From assembly GCA_902558815.1 (NCBI GenBank), contig CACEFF010000003.1, positions 28,723-92,722 on the forward strand: a stretch of DNA of 64,000 nucleotides, read 5' to 3'. Both the position numbers and the translations under genes were made by a program. Origin of the DNA: an uncultured Pelagibacteraceae bacterium (GTDB lineage: Bacteria; Pseudomonadota; Alphaproteobacteria; Pelagibacterales; Pelagibacteraceae). Positions 36,254 through 45,798 of the stretch are shown here, one piece after another (within the stretch, counting starts at the first letter, position 1; each line of letters opens with the position of its first letter). The notes beneath the pieces are model-generated. The model ran no database searches. It had not been told where the DNA came from and saw only the letters and a program-made list of their open reading frames with translations.

Positions 36254-37261
36254 ATGTCTGAATTAAACAATATAGCTCTTGAGATTCTTGGAAATGGAAA
36301 GGGGATTTTGGCTGCAGACGAAAGTACAGCCACAATGACTAAAAGATTAGAGAGTGTTAATGTTCAATCAAATGCAGAAAATAGATTACGTTTTAGAGAG
36401 ACTCTTTTTAGCTCAGGTGGTATGTCAGAATGCATCGGAGGAGTGATTTTATATGATGAAACTATAAAACAGACAACCTCAAAAAAAATTAAAATTCCTG
36501 AACTTATTTCTAGTATGGGATCCCACCCAGGTATAAAGGTTGATACTGGAGCTAAAGTTTTAGCAGGTTCCCCCAACGAAAAAATTACAGAAGGACTCGA
36601 TGGACTTAGAGAAAGATTAAAAGAATACTACAAACTTGGAGCAAAATTCACAAAATGGAGAGGTGTATATACCATTTCAAAAAATCACCCAAGTGAACTA
36701 TCAATACAATCCAATGCTCATGCTTTAGCAAGGTATGCTGCATTAGTTCAAGAATGCAATATGGTTCCTATAGTAGAACCTGAAGTGTTAATGGATGGTG
36801 ATCATTCGGCTAAAGATTGTCTAAATAAAACTTCTGAGGTTATAAAAAAATGTTTTGATGAACTTATTTTACATAAAGTTGAATTAAAAGGAGTTATTTT
36901 AAAACCAAATATGATTTTAGCAGGAACAAAATCTACAAATAAAATCTCTAGTGAAAAAGTTGCAAAATTAACTTTGGAATGTTTGAAAAGTTCTGTCCCA
37001 TCAGAAGTTCCTGGTATAGCTTTTTTATCTGGTGGACAATCTGAAATAGAGTCGACAGAAAATTTAAATTTGATAAATCAGCTCAATAAAACAAATTTTA
37101 TTATGAGCTATTCTTATGGAAGAGCTTTGCAACAAAGTGCTCTTAAATTTTGGTCAAAGAATATAGAAGATGTTGAAGGTACTCAAAAAGTATTTAATCA
37201 CAGGGCAAAAATGAATACATTAGCTGCTCAAGGAAAGTGGTCAAAAGAAATTGAGAATTAA
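36254..37261 (+). CDS. Class I fructose-bisphosphate aldolase
   Basis: GKGILAADESTATMTKRLESVNV ... ILKPNMILAG ... PGIAFLSGGQSEIEST (class I Schiff-base aldolase). Confidence 0.95.
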   Translation: MSELNNIALEILGNGKGILAADESTATMTKRLESVNVQSNAENRLRFRETLFSSGGMSECIGGVILYDETIKQTTSKKIKIPELISSMGSHPGIKVDTGAKVLAGSPNEKITEGLDGLRERLKEYYKLGAKFTKWRGVYTISKNHPSELSIQSNAHALARYAALVQECNMVPIVEPEVLMDGDHSAKDCLNKTSEVIKKCFDELILHKVELKGVILKPNMILAGTKSTNKISSEKVAKLTLECLKSSVPSEVPGIAFLSGGQSEIESTENLNLINQLNKTNFIMSYSYGRALQQSALKFWSKNIEDVEGTQKVFNHRAKMNTLAAQGKWSKEIEN

Positions 37262-37865
37262 TAAAAAAAAATTTATTTATCTTATTTCCCCTAACAAAAT
37301 AAATAAGTCTTTTTATGAAGATTTAAGTGAAATATTAAGATTAAAAAAAGTTAGTTTTTTTCAATTAAGATTGAAAGACACTCCCTTTAAAAAAAAGTTA
37401 TTTATTGCAAAAAAGATAAAAAAAATTTGTAAAAAATTTAAAACAAAATTTTTAATAAACGATGATGTTTATCTTGCTAAAAAATTGCATTCTGATGGCT
37501 GTCACTTAGGACAAAAAGATATGGATCTAACAGAAGCAAGAAAAATTTTGAAGAAAAAGATTATAGGCATCACATGTCATAACTCTTTAAAATTAGCTAA
37601 GTCAGCTATTAAAAAAAATGCTGATTATTTAGCTTTTGGAGCATTCAATATTTCAAAGACAAAAAAAATTAAGTACATAGCAAGTATAAATTTATTAAAT
37701 AAGATTAAAAAGATAACAAATACTCCTATTGTTGCTATTGGTGGCATTAATTCAAATAATTATAAAAAACTCCTATTGAATAAAGCTAACTTTTTAGCTA
37801 TTTCAGGCTACGTTTGGAAAAATAAAAATTTAAAACCCTTAGATGCAATTAAAAAATTAAAATGA
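37251..37865 (+). CDS. Thiamine phosphate synthase family (ThiE/TenI-like)
   Basis: FFQLRLKD ... FLINDDVYLAKKLHSDGCHLGQKDMDLTEARKIL ... GITCHN...ADYLAFGAF...TPIVAIGGINSNN. Confidence 0.8.
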   Translation: MRINKKKFIYLISPNKINKSFYEDLSEILRLKKVSFFQLRLKDTPFKKKLFIAKKIKKICKKFKTKFLINDDVYLAKKLHSDGCHLGQKDMDLTEARKILKKKIIGITCHNSLKLAKSAIKKNADYLAFGAFNISKTKKIKYIASINLLNKIKKITNTPIVAIGGINSNNYKKLLLNKANFLAISGYVWKNKNLKPLDAIKKLK

Positions 37866-38422
37866 AAATAAACGCCAGTGAAATAAGAGTTGGAATGTTG
37901 CTTGAGTATAAAAATGATTTATGGCAAGTACTTAAAACTCAACATGTTAAACCAGGCAAAGGTGGAGCTTTTGCTCAAATCGAAATGAAAAGTGTAAATA
38001 AGAATACTAAGCTTAATGAAAGATTTCGATCAAGTGAAACAGTAGAAAAAGCGTCATTAGAGGAAACTAGCTTTAATTTTCTTTACGATGATGAAAGTAA
38101 ATATTTTTTTATGAATCCAAAATCTTTTGAACAAATTGAGATAAAAAAAGAAGTTATTGGTGAAAAAGGAAAATTGTTAACAGAAAATCTTGGAGTTATA
38201 ATTAGTTTTTATAATGAGTCCCCTATTGCAGTAGAATTACCTAACCAAGTAACTTGTGAAATAAAATCAACTGATGCAGCTCTTAAAGGCCAAACTGTCT
38301 CTTCTTCTTATAAGCCAGCCATATTAATAAATGGTTTGAATATTCTGGTTCCTCCATTCATTGAGTCTGGTGATAATGTTATTATTGACACAAGAAACCT
38401 AGAGTATGTAAAAAAAGTTTAA
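37862..38422 (+). CDS. efp: Elongation factor P
   Basis: MKINASEIRVGMLLEYKNDLWQVLKTQHVKPGKGGAFAQIEMKSV. Confidence 0.96.
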   Translation: MKINASEIRVGMLLEYKNDLWQVLKTQHVKPGKGGAFAQIEMKSVNKNTKLNERFRSSETVEKASLEETSFNFLYDDESKYFFMNPKSFEQIEIKKEVIGEKGKLLTENLGVIISFYNESPIAVELPNQVTCEIKSTDAALKGQTVSSSYKPAILINGLNILVPPFIESGDNVIIDTRNLEYVKKV

Positions 38423-38426
38423 TAAA

Positions 38427-39167
38427 ATGAATTCTATTTCTGCAAATCTTAATATTATGATTAAAGCGTGTGAAAAAGCTTCTAAAATTCTTATAAGAGA
38501 TTTTGGAGAAATTGAAAAATTACAAGTATCAAAAAAAGGTCCTTCAGATTTTGTAACTAATGCGGACTTAAAAGTAGAAAAAATAATTATTGAAGAATTA
38601 GAAAAAGCTAGACCAAATTTTTCTTATATTAGTGAGGAAAAAGGTGTTAAAAAAAATAAAGATGTCAACAATACTTGGATAATTGATCCTATAGATGGAA
38701 CTGTAAATTTTTTACATGGAATTCCTCATTTTGCAATATCAATAGCTTTAAAATCTAATAATGAAATAATTTCAGGATTAATTTATGATCCTATAAAAGA
38801 TGAGATGTTTTTTGCTGAAAAAAATAGTGGAGCTTTTTTAAATAACCAGAGAGTAAGAGTTTCTAATAAAAATAATATTAATGATTGTTTGTTTGCATTT
38901 GGTGGTAATTTAGAAAATAAACCTGATATTCCAAATAGAAAATCTGGCTGTGCTGCTCTTGACATGGCTTATGTTGCTACTGGTAGATATGATGGATACT
39001 TTCAAAAAAATTTGAATTTGTGGGATATTGCATCAGGTATAGTTTTAATTAAAGAAGCGGGAGGAATAATAAATGAATTAAACCTAGACAAACTCAATAA
39101 TCTAAAAGTAATTGTCTCAAATCCAAATATAAATGTAAAATTTCAGGAAAAAATACTTAACTTTTAA
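38427..39167 (+). CDS. suhB: Inositol monophosphatase family protein
   Basis: [40 protein letters not shown] ... [18 protein letters not shown]. Confidence 0.94.
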   Translation: MNSISANLNIMIKACEKASKILIRDFGEIEKLQVSKKGPSDFVTNADLKVEKIIIEELEKARPNFSYISEEKGVKKNKDVNNTWIIDPIDGTVNFLHGIPHFAISIALKSNNEIISGLIYDPIKDEMFFAEKNSGAFLNNQRVRVSNKNNINDCLFAFGGNLENKPDIPNRKSGCAALDMAYVATGRYDGYFQKNLNLWDIASGIVLIKEAGGIINELNLDKLNNLKVIVSNPNINVKFQEKILNF

Positions 39168-39202
39168 TTGTTTTAAAAAAATCTTTTGTTATAAGTCTCC
39201 AA

Positions 39203-39433
39203 ATGAAAAAAAAAATACATCCAAATTACCATAAAATTAAAGTGGAAATGACTGATGGAACTCAATTTGAAACAAAATCTACATGGGGTAAAGAAGGTGA
39301 CTTACTTAAATTAGAAATTGATCCAAAATCCCATTCTGCTTGGACCGGTGGAAAACAAAAACTAATGGACAAAGGAAGAATAAGTAAATTTAATAAAAAA
39401 TTCCAAAACTTTAAATCAGAAAAAAAAAATTAA
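39203..39433 (+). CDS. rpmE: 50S ribosomal protein L31 (Cys-free form)
   Basis: [54 protein letters not shown]. Confidence 0.95.
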   Translation: MKKKIHPNYHKIKVEMTDGTQFETKSTWGKEGDLLKLEIDPKSHSAWTGGKQKLMDKGRISKFNKKFQNFKSEKKN

Positions 39434-40000
39434 ATGTCAAACGCACCTTTGATGCCAATGGCAACTGCTATGTGGCTTGTTGAAAATACAACATTAACTT
39501 TTAAACAAATAGCTGACTTCTGTAAATTGCATGAGGTTGAAGTACAGGGCATAGCTGATGGAGAAGTTGCAAAAGGTATTAAAGCATACAATCCAATAAT
39601 ATCAGGACAATTATCCAGAGAGGAAATAGATCTTTCTTCTAAAGATAAAGATAGACCCCTTCAAATTAAAAGCTCTGATATTGAAATATCAAATACAGAA
39701 AAAAAAATAAAAAAATATGTTCCGTTGTCGAAAAGACAGGATAAACCAGACTCAGCTCTTTGGCTACTTAGACAGCACAACATTCTTAAGGACTCACAAA
39801 TTGCAAAACTAGTAGGAATAACAAAAAACTCTGTAACATCAATTAGAAATAAAAGTTATTGGAACTTTAATAATCTCAACCCAAAAGATCCAGTGGCATT
39901 AAACTTATTTTCCCAAAAAGACCTTGGAGATGCTATTGCTAAAGCAGAAAGAAGAATTAAAAGAGAGAAGAAAGAAAAAGAAAAAGCTAAACAAGGGTAA
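39434..40000 (+). CDS. DUF1013 / TrcR-like cell-cycle transcriptional regulator
   Basis: APLMPMATAMWLVENTTLTFKQIADFCKLHEVEVQGIADGEVAKGIKAYNPI; alphaproteobacterial family. Confidence 0.85.
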   Translation: MSNAPLMPMATAMWLVENTTLTFKQIADFCKLHEVEVQGIADGEVAKGIKAYNPIISGQLSREEIDLSSKDKDRPLQIKSSDIEISNTEKKIKKYVPLSKRQDKPDSALWLLRQHNILKDSQIAKLVGITKNSVTSIRNKSYWNFNNLNPKDPVALNLFSQKDLGDAIAKAERRIKREKKEKEKAKQG

Positions 40001-40078
40001 TAAAATTGAAAATCATGTATAAAATTAATAGACATAAAATTATAAAGATGATATCCACTCATTTTTTTGGAGGTATTT

Positions 40079-40273
40079 ATTAAAATAGAAGTTAAAGATA
40101 ACAACATTGAACAAGCTCTAAGAGTTTTAAAGAGAAAACTTCAGAGAGACGGGTTTTTTAAAGTAATCAAACTTAAAAATACCTATGAAAAACCTTCTGA
40201 GAAAAAAAAAAGAATTTTACAGGAAAACATCAAAAGAGTTAAGAAAATCAATAAGCTTAAAAATAGAATTTAA
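40079..40273 (+). CDS. rpsU: 30S ribosomal protein S21, probable ATT start codon
   Basis: KIEVKDNNIEQALRVLKRKLQRDGFFKVIKLKNTYEKPSEKKKRI; ATT at 40079 lies 5 nt after GGAGG (40069-40073); the track's TTG at 40067 overlaps that GGAGG. Confidence 0.85.
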   Translation: MKIEVKDNNIEQALRVLKRKLQRDGFFKVIKLKNTYEKPSEKKKRILQENIKRVKKINKLKNRI

Positions 40274-40279
40274 GTATAT

Positions 40280-40356
<77 letters not shown>

Positions 40357-40358
40357 AA

Positions 40359-41060
40359 TTAAGCAATCTCAAATTTTGATTTTTTACTATCAATTAAAAA
40401 TGCTTTTACTGTATCAACTGTTAGCTGATCAAACGACTTCCCAAATTTTTCTATTTTCTCTATAATTGAGGGTGGAATAGTTATTATATGACAACCTATT
40501 TCTTTAGATTGCATATAATTATATGGTTCACGAACACTTGCCCATAAAATTTCCACATTTTTAAATTTTTTTGCTAACAAAATACTTTTTCTAAATTCTG
40601 GAAGAGGGTCTTTTCCAACATCTGCTGCTCTTCCAGCAAATATTGAAATTATAACTCTGGTTTTCTTGTTTATTACATTTAGAATTTTTTGAGTTTGTTT
40701 TGCTGAATAAACAGCTGTAATATTAAGTTTAATATTTTTACTATTCAATTTCTTAATTACTTTACCAGTAAATTGTTTCTTTGAGTTAATTATTGGAACT
40801 TTAACATAAACATTTTTTCCTAAATCATTAATCTTCATCGCTTGGTTCAGCATAGATTCATGGTCATCACCAAATACTTCAAATGAGATGGGCTTATTTC
40901 TGCAAATTTTTAAAATTTTTTTACAATAACTTTGATAGTCTTTAGCACCTGCTTTTCTCATCAAACTAGGATTTGTTGTAAATCCTTTAACAATCTTTTT
41001 TTTATTAAATTTTTTAATTAATCCTAATTCAGCAATGTCACAAAAAATTTTTGTTTTCAA
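40359..41060 (-). CDS. Transaldolase-like (FSA/TalC-type) protein
   Basis: KIFCDIAELGLIKKFNKKKIVKGFTTNPSLMRKAGAKDY ... LNITAVYSAKQ...ISIFAGRAADVGKDP. Confidence 0.85.
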   Translation of the reverse strand: MKTKIFCDIAELGLIKKFNKKKIVKGFTTNPSLMRKAGAKDYQSYCKKILKICRNKPISFEVFGDDHESMLNQAMKINDLGKNVYVKVPIINSKKQFTGKVIKKLNSKNIKLNITAVYSAKQTQKILNVINKKTRVIISIFAGRAADVGKDPLPEFRKSILLAKKFKNVEILWASVREPYNYMQSKEIGCHIITIPPSIIEKIEKFGKSFDQLTVDTVKAFLIDSKKSKFEIA

Positions 41061-41067
41061 TTGATAC

Positions 41068-42465
41068 CTATAAGTTTTTTGTAATATCTTCTGTCATTTT
41101 TTTTGCGTCAGAAAATAGCATTAAAGTATTTTCTTTATAGAAAAGATCATTATCAATTCCAGCATACCCAGGAGAAAGACTTCTTTTGACAAATAGAACT
41201 GATTTACACTTTTCAACATCTAAAACTGGCATTCCATAAATTGGGCTTTGAGGATCTGTTTTCGCAACAGGATTAGTAACATCATTAGCTCCTATAACAA
41301 AAGCAACATCAGCATTAGCAAAATCATTATTAATTTCTTCTAATTCAAATACTTCATCATAAGGAACATTCGCTTCTGCTAGAAGTACGTTCATGTGGCC
41401 TGGCATCCTACCTGCAACAGGATGAATTGCATAAGAAACTTTGATATCATTCTTCTTTAAGGTATCTACCATCTCTCTTAACGCATGTTGGGCTTGAGCA
41501 ACAGCCATACCGTAACCAGGAACAATAATTACAGACGATGCATTTTTCATTAAAAATGCTGCATCATCAGCGTTTCCACTTTTAACTGGCCTTTGTTCTT
41601 TATCTTGGTTGTTTGAAGACTGTTCTGTTGCACCAAAACCACCTAGAATTACGTTAAAGAAAGAGCGGTTCATGCCTTTGCACATGATATAAGATAAAAT
41701 AGCACCTGAAGAACCAACAAGAGCACCCGTAATTATTAAGGCAGTATTTTCTAATGTAAAACCAATTCCTGCTGCTGCCCAACCTGAATAAGAATTGAGC
41801 ATTGAGATTACAACTGGCATGTCTGCACCACCTATTGGAATAATTAACAGAAAACCAATTAAAAAAGAAACAGCCAATAATATCCAAAATAAACTAGAAG
41901 ACTGTGTTGAGCAAAGTAAATATATTAAAATTATAATAGAAATTAATATTAAGGCATTAAGTGGATGTTGTCCCTTAAAGGTAATTGGTGAGCCAGACAT
42001 AATTCCTTGAAGTTTTAAGAAAGCAATTATTGAACCTGAAAATGTTATTGCACCAACTGCTGCTCCAATAGACATCTCTATTAAGCTTCCAAGTTTAATA
42101 TTTCCTGGTGTTCCTAAATTGAATGCTTCTGGGTTCAAAAATGCTGAAATTGCAACAAAGACTGCCGCAAGTCCAACAAGACTATGAAAACCAGCAACAA
42201 GCTCTGGCATTGCGGTCATAGGTATTTTATAGGCAATGATTGCACCTATCAACCCTCCAACCGAAAGGAATACTAAAACTAAAATAAAACCATTTGAAAA
42301 GTTTCCAATAGATAAAAATGTTACACTTATTGCAATTATCATTCCTAAAATTCCAAAAAAGTTACCCTGCCTAGATGTTTCTGGTGAAGATAAACCTCTA
42401 AGAGCAAGGATAAATAACACCCCTGAAACTAAGTAAAAAATTGCAGATAAATTTGCGGAAATCAT
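41068..42465 (-). CDS. pntB: NAD(P) transhydrogenase subunit beta
   Basis: SVIIVPGYGMAVAQAQHALREMVDTLKKNDIKVSYAIHPVAGRMPGHMNVLLAEANVPYDEVFELEEIN. Confidence 0.97.
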   Translation of the reverse strand: MISANLSAIFYLVSGVLFILALRGLSSPETSRQGNFFGILGMIIAISVTFLSIGNFSNGFILVLVFLSVGGLIGAIIAYKIPMTAMPELVAGFHSLVGLAAVFVAISAFLNPEAFNLGTPGNIKLGSLIEMSIGAAVGAITFSGSIIAFLKLQGIMSGSPITFKGQHPLNALILISIIILIYLLCSTQSSSLFWILLAVSFLIGFLLIIPIGGADMPVVISMLNSYSGWAAAGIGFTLENTALIITGALVGSSGAILSYIMCKGMNRSFFNVILGGFGATEQSSNNQDKEQRPVKSGNADDAAFLMKNASSVIIVPGYGMAVAQAQHALREMVDTLKKNDIKVSYAIHPVAGRMPGHMNVLLAEANVPYDEVFELEEINNDFANADVAFVIGANDVTNPVAKTDPQSPIYGMPVLDVEKCKSVLFVKRSLSPGYAGIDNDLFYKENTLMLFSDAKKMTEDITKNL

Positions 42466-42776
42466 TATTTTTTATCCTTTTTCTTTTTTTTATACATCGC
42501 AAGCATTCTTTGTGTTACTAGAAATCCGCCAAAAATATTGATAGCAGCAAGTGATATTGCTAAAAAACCAAATATACTTGATGTGTTAAATATATTTTCA
42601 GAATTACCTGCTAAACCAGCAATTATTGCACCAACTATTATTACTGAAGATATTGCATTAGTTACTGACATTAGTGGTGTGTGCAATGATGGTGTTACGC
42701 TCCACACAACATAATAGCCGATAAAGATTGAAAGAATAAAGATACTTAATCTGAATATAAATGGGTCTATTTCCAT
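42465..42776 (-). CDS. NAD(P) transhydrogenase subunit alpha part 2 (membrane)
   Basis: YYVVWSVTPSLHTPLMSVTNAISSVIIVGAI...GFLAISLAAINIFGGFLVTQRMLAMYKKK. Confidence 0.95.
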   Translation of the reverse strand: MEIDPFIFRLSIFILSIFIGYYVVWSVTPSLHTPLMSVTNAISSVIIVGAIIAGLAGNSENIFNTSSIFGFLAISLAAINIFGGFLVTQRMLAMYKKKKKDKK

Positions 42777-42779
42777 AAT

Positions 42780-43868
42780 TTATTTAATGAGTGTTTTATT
42801 AATTATTTCATCTTCTAAATTAATATCAATTTTTTTGTTTTCTTTATCATACAAATTTAAAACAAAATTAAATACATTTTTTGCATATAAGCTGGATGCT
42901 GAGATTGGGAGTTTGTTGAGAATATTGGTTTCACCTAAAATTTTTACTCCATTTTTATCAACAACATTGTCAACTTGAGTGAATGCTGTATTGCCTCCTT
43001 GAATTGCCGCTAAATCATATATTACTGATCCAATTTGCATATTTTTTATCATATCTTCTTTAATTATAATTGGCGCTTTTTTACCTGGTATTAAGGCTGT
43101 GCAAATTACTATATCAATTTTTTTCAAGGTTTCACTTAATAGCTCTTCTTGTTTTTGTTTAAAATCCTCTGAAGCTTCTTTTGCATAACCTCCTTCAGTT
43201 TCTAAATTTTCTGCACCTTTGACAACTAAAAATTTTCCTCCTAAACTTTCTACCTGTTCTTTTGAAGCTAATCTTACATCGGTAGCAAACACTATTGCTC
43301 CCATTCTTTTTGCTGTTGCAATAGCTTGAAGTCCAGCTACTCCTGCTCCAACAACTAATACTTTTGCAGCAGGGATTGTTCCAGCTGCAGTCATCATCAT
43401 TGGAATAGCTTTTTCAAATTTGGAAAATGACTCTACTACTGCTTTATATCCAGCAAGATTTGCTTGTGAGGAAAGTATATCCATAGATTGGGCTCTTGTA
43501 ATTCTTGGGAGTAGTTCCAGTGAAAAAATATTAATTTTTTTTTTTGAAAGAGCTTCAATTTTATCTTTATTATTATATGGATTAAGTGAACCAATTATTA
43601 TTTGATCTTGTTTCATGGATGAATTTTTATCATCAGATAATAAACCTACTTGAACAATAATATTCGCTTGATTAATAATTGCTTTTTCATCTTTAGATAT
43701 TTCAGCACCCACTTCAATATAATCCTTATCCTCGATACCAAGATGTTTTCCATAGTTTTCTGATAATAAAACTTTAAATCCAAGTGATATATATTTTTTC
43801 GCAATTTCTGGAGTTATTGCAATTCTTTTTTCAATTTTCTGATTTTCTGAAACTGAGGCTAATATCAT
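42780..43868 (-). CDS. pntA: NAD(P) transhydrogenase subunit alpha part 1
   Basis: EKRIAITPEIAKKYISLGFKVLLSENYGKHLGI ... VLVVGAGVAGLQAIATAKRMGAIVFATDVR. Confidence 0.97.
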   Translation of the reverse strand: MILASVSENQKIEKRIAITPEIAKKYISLGFKVLLSENYGKHLGIEDKDYIEVGAEISKDEKAIINQANIIVQVGLLSDDKNSSMKQDQIIIGSLNPYNNKDKIEALSKKKINIFSLELLPRITRAQSMDILSSQANLAGYKAVVESFSKFEKAIPMMMTAAGTIPAAKVLVVGAGVAGLQAIATAKRMGAIVFATDVRLASKEQVESLGGKFLVVKGAENLETEGGYAKEASEDFKQKQEELLSETLKKIDIVICTALIPGKKAPIIIKEDMIKNMQIGSVIYDLAAIQGGNTAFTQVDNVVDKNGVKILGETNILNKLPISASSLYAKNVFNFVLNLYDKENKKIDINLEDEIINKTLIK

Positions 43869-43877
43869 TTGAATAGT

Positions 43878-43988
43878 TTACAATAAGAATATTGCCATTA
43901 GAACTAAAACAATCACTACAGCGACAGTTCCCCACAACACAAATTTTGTAAAATTATTCCAAGTATTTTTATGGTCATCATTATCCAT
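43878..43988 (-). CDS. aa3-type cytochrome c oxidase subunit IV-like small membrane protein
   Basis: 36 aa, not in ORF track: MDNDDHKNTWNNFTKFVLWGTVAVVIVLVLMAIFLL; soluble N-terminus plus one TM, TW..F.K...WG pattern, next to pntA. Confidence 0.7.
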   Translation of the reverse strand: MDNDDHKNTWNNFTKFVLWGTVAVVIVLVLMAIFLL

Positions 43989-43996
43989 AAAAAAAA

Positions 43997-44122
43997 TTAT
44001 TTCTGTCTAGCTTTAAATTTTGGGTTTATCTTATTAATTATATAAACTCTACCTCTTCTCTTTACCATCTTTGAGTTGAGATCTCTCTTTTTTATAGATT
44101 TTAGTGAGCTTTTAATTTTCAT
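43997..44122 (-). CDS. rpmJ: 50S ribosomal protein L36 (Cys-free form)
   Basis: 41 aa, not in ORF track: [41 protein letters not shown]. Confidence 0.95.
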   Translation of the reverse strand: MKIKSSLKSIKKRDLNSKMVKRRGRVYIINKINPKFKARQK

Positions 44123-44129
44123 AATTTAA

Positions 44130-44245
44130 TGCCGGCAACGTCCTACTCTTCCATGTCTTAAGACAAAGTACCATCGGCGCAGAAAGGCTTGACTTCCGAG
44201 TTCGGAATGGGATCGGGTATAACCCTTTCGCAAAAATCACCGGCA
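44130..44245 (-). rRNA. rrf: 5S ribosomal RNA
   Basis: Reverse complement TGCCGGTGATTTTTGCGAAAGGGTTATACCCGATCCCATTCCGAACTCGGAAGTCAAGCCTTTCTGCGCCGATGGTACT...GGAAGAGTAGGACGTTGCCGGCA; helix I TGCCGG/CCGGCA and conserved CCCATTCCGAACTCGGAAGT. Confidence 0.97.
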
Positions 44246-44250
44246 GAGCT

Positions 44251-44278
44251 TTTATACATACAAAAGTAATAATGTAAA
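44251..44278 (-). promoter_or_regulatory. Putative sigma-70 promoter of 5S rRNA
   Basis: Minus-strand TTTACA (44273-44278), 16-nt spacer, TATAAA (44251-44256), about 6 nt before the mature 5S 5' end. Confidence 0.6.
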
Positions 44279-44370
44279 GATGCTTTTATACTGATATTTA
44301 AGTAATTTTAAGAATATTTTGTATATTTAAATTATCTTATATAACCGCTTAATATAATGCAAAAATAATT

Positions 44371-45798
44371 ATGATAATTTCAAAATCAATAAATAAAAAA
44401 GATTATTATATCAATAAAACTCAAACTTTTTATGAAAATAATACAGAAAAAAGAATTAGTTTTTTAAAAAGAAATCAATTTTTTTATACTGAAATATCGA
44501 AAATTTTAAAAACAATTATTAGTAGAAATGATTTAAATTTTTTTTTTTGTTGCGGAAATTCTAATATAGTTAATGGATTTGATAAAAGTAAAACTTTTGT
44601 TCAAGAAATTAATGAAGATATTCTATTAATTTTTGATCAAAAAATAAATACATTTAAAAATGATGAAATTGATTTCAAAAAATTTAAAAACATTGTTATT
44701 GCTGACATTGAACACCAACTAAATCCTTTAGATAATCTAAAAGAACTCTTAAAAAATATAAGTGATGACTCAAATATAGTTATAATTTCAAAAAGTTTAA
44801 TATGGTCAGGATTAATTAAATTAGTTAAATTTTTTTTTAGAGGAAAATTTACTTCTGAATATAACTATTTGCCTTTCAATTACATCAAAAACTTAATTGA
44901 CGTAAGCAATTTTGAAATAATTAAAAATGAAAAAGGAATTATTTTCCCTTTTAATATTCCATTTCTAACTTCAATACTTAATAGATTATTTCGATTACCA
45001 ATCTTGAACTTTTTTTGCATGATGAATTTTACTGTAATAAAAAAAAAAATAACAAATAATAAAGATGATCTTAAAAAAAAAATTTCAATTATAATTCCAT
45101 GCAAAAATGAGGAAAAAAATATCAAAATAATTGAAAAAAATATTTATAAGATTGGTAACAAGACCGAATTTATATTTGGTGATGACAAATCTACTGATAA
45201 TACACTTGGAGAAATAAAAAATATAAAGATTCAGGATGAAAATATAGAAATTAGAACTTATGAGGGACCAGGCGTTTGTAAGTCAGAAAATGTTTATAAA
45301 GGAATTGAAAATGCTACAGGCGATATAATAGTTATATATGATGCTGACTGCACAGTATCTTTAAAAGATGTTGAAATATCTTTAAAAGTTCTTTCTGAAA
45401 CTAATGCCGATTTTGTAAACTGTACTAGAATGATTTTTCCTCAACAAAAAAATGCAATGAAAACTTTTAATTTTTTAGGAAATGTTTTTTTTGCACAGCT
45501 GTTTAGTCTTTTTTTTAATAAAAAGATAACTGATACTCTTTGTGGTACTAAAATATTTTATAAAAAAGATTGGGAAAAATTAAAGATGTCATTCAAAGTT
45601 TCAAAAATTAAAGATTTATGGGGTGATTTTGATTTATTAATTAGCGCCTATAAAAATAATCTTAAGATAATTGAAGTGCCTGTTAATTACTATGATCGAG
45701 TTGAAGGTGAAACAAAAATGAAATCAGTATTTAAGAATGGCCTAAGAATGTTACTTATTACAATAAAATCATTTTTTAAATTAAGAATAGACTACTAA
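44371..45798 (+). CDS. Methyltransferase-like N-terminal domain fused to family 2 glycosyltransferase
   Basis: N-terminal degenerate SAM-MTase-like fold (about 220 aa), then KKKISIIIPCKNEEKNIKIIEKNIYKI...IFGDDKSTDNTLGEI...DIIVIYDADC. Confidence 0.8.
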   Translation: MIISKSINKKDYYINKTQTFYENNTEKRISFLKRNQFFYTEISKILKTIISRNDLNFFFCCGNSNIVNGFDKSKTFVQEINEDILLIFDQKINTFKNDEIDFKKFKNIVIADIEHQLNPLDNLKELLKNISDDSNIVIISKSLIWSGLIKLVKFFFRGKFTSEYNYLPFNYIKNLIDVSNFEIIKNEKGIIFPFNIPFLTSILNRLFRLPILNFFCMMNFTVIKKKITNNKDDLKKKISIIIPCKNEEKNIKIIEKNIYKIGNKTEFIFGDDKSTDNTLGEIKNIKIQDENIEIRTYEGPGVCKSENVYKGIENATGDIIVIYDADCTVSLKDVEISLKVLSETNADFVNCTRMIFPQQKNAMKTFNFLGNVFFAQLFSLFFNKKITDTLCGTKIFYKKDWEKLKMSFKVSKIKDLWGDFDLLISAYKNNLKIIEVPVNYYDRVEGETKMKSVFKNGLRMLLITIKSFFKLRIDY

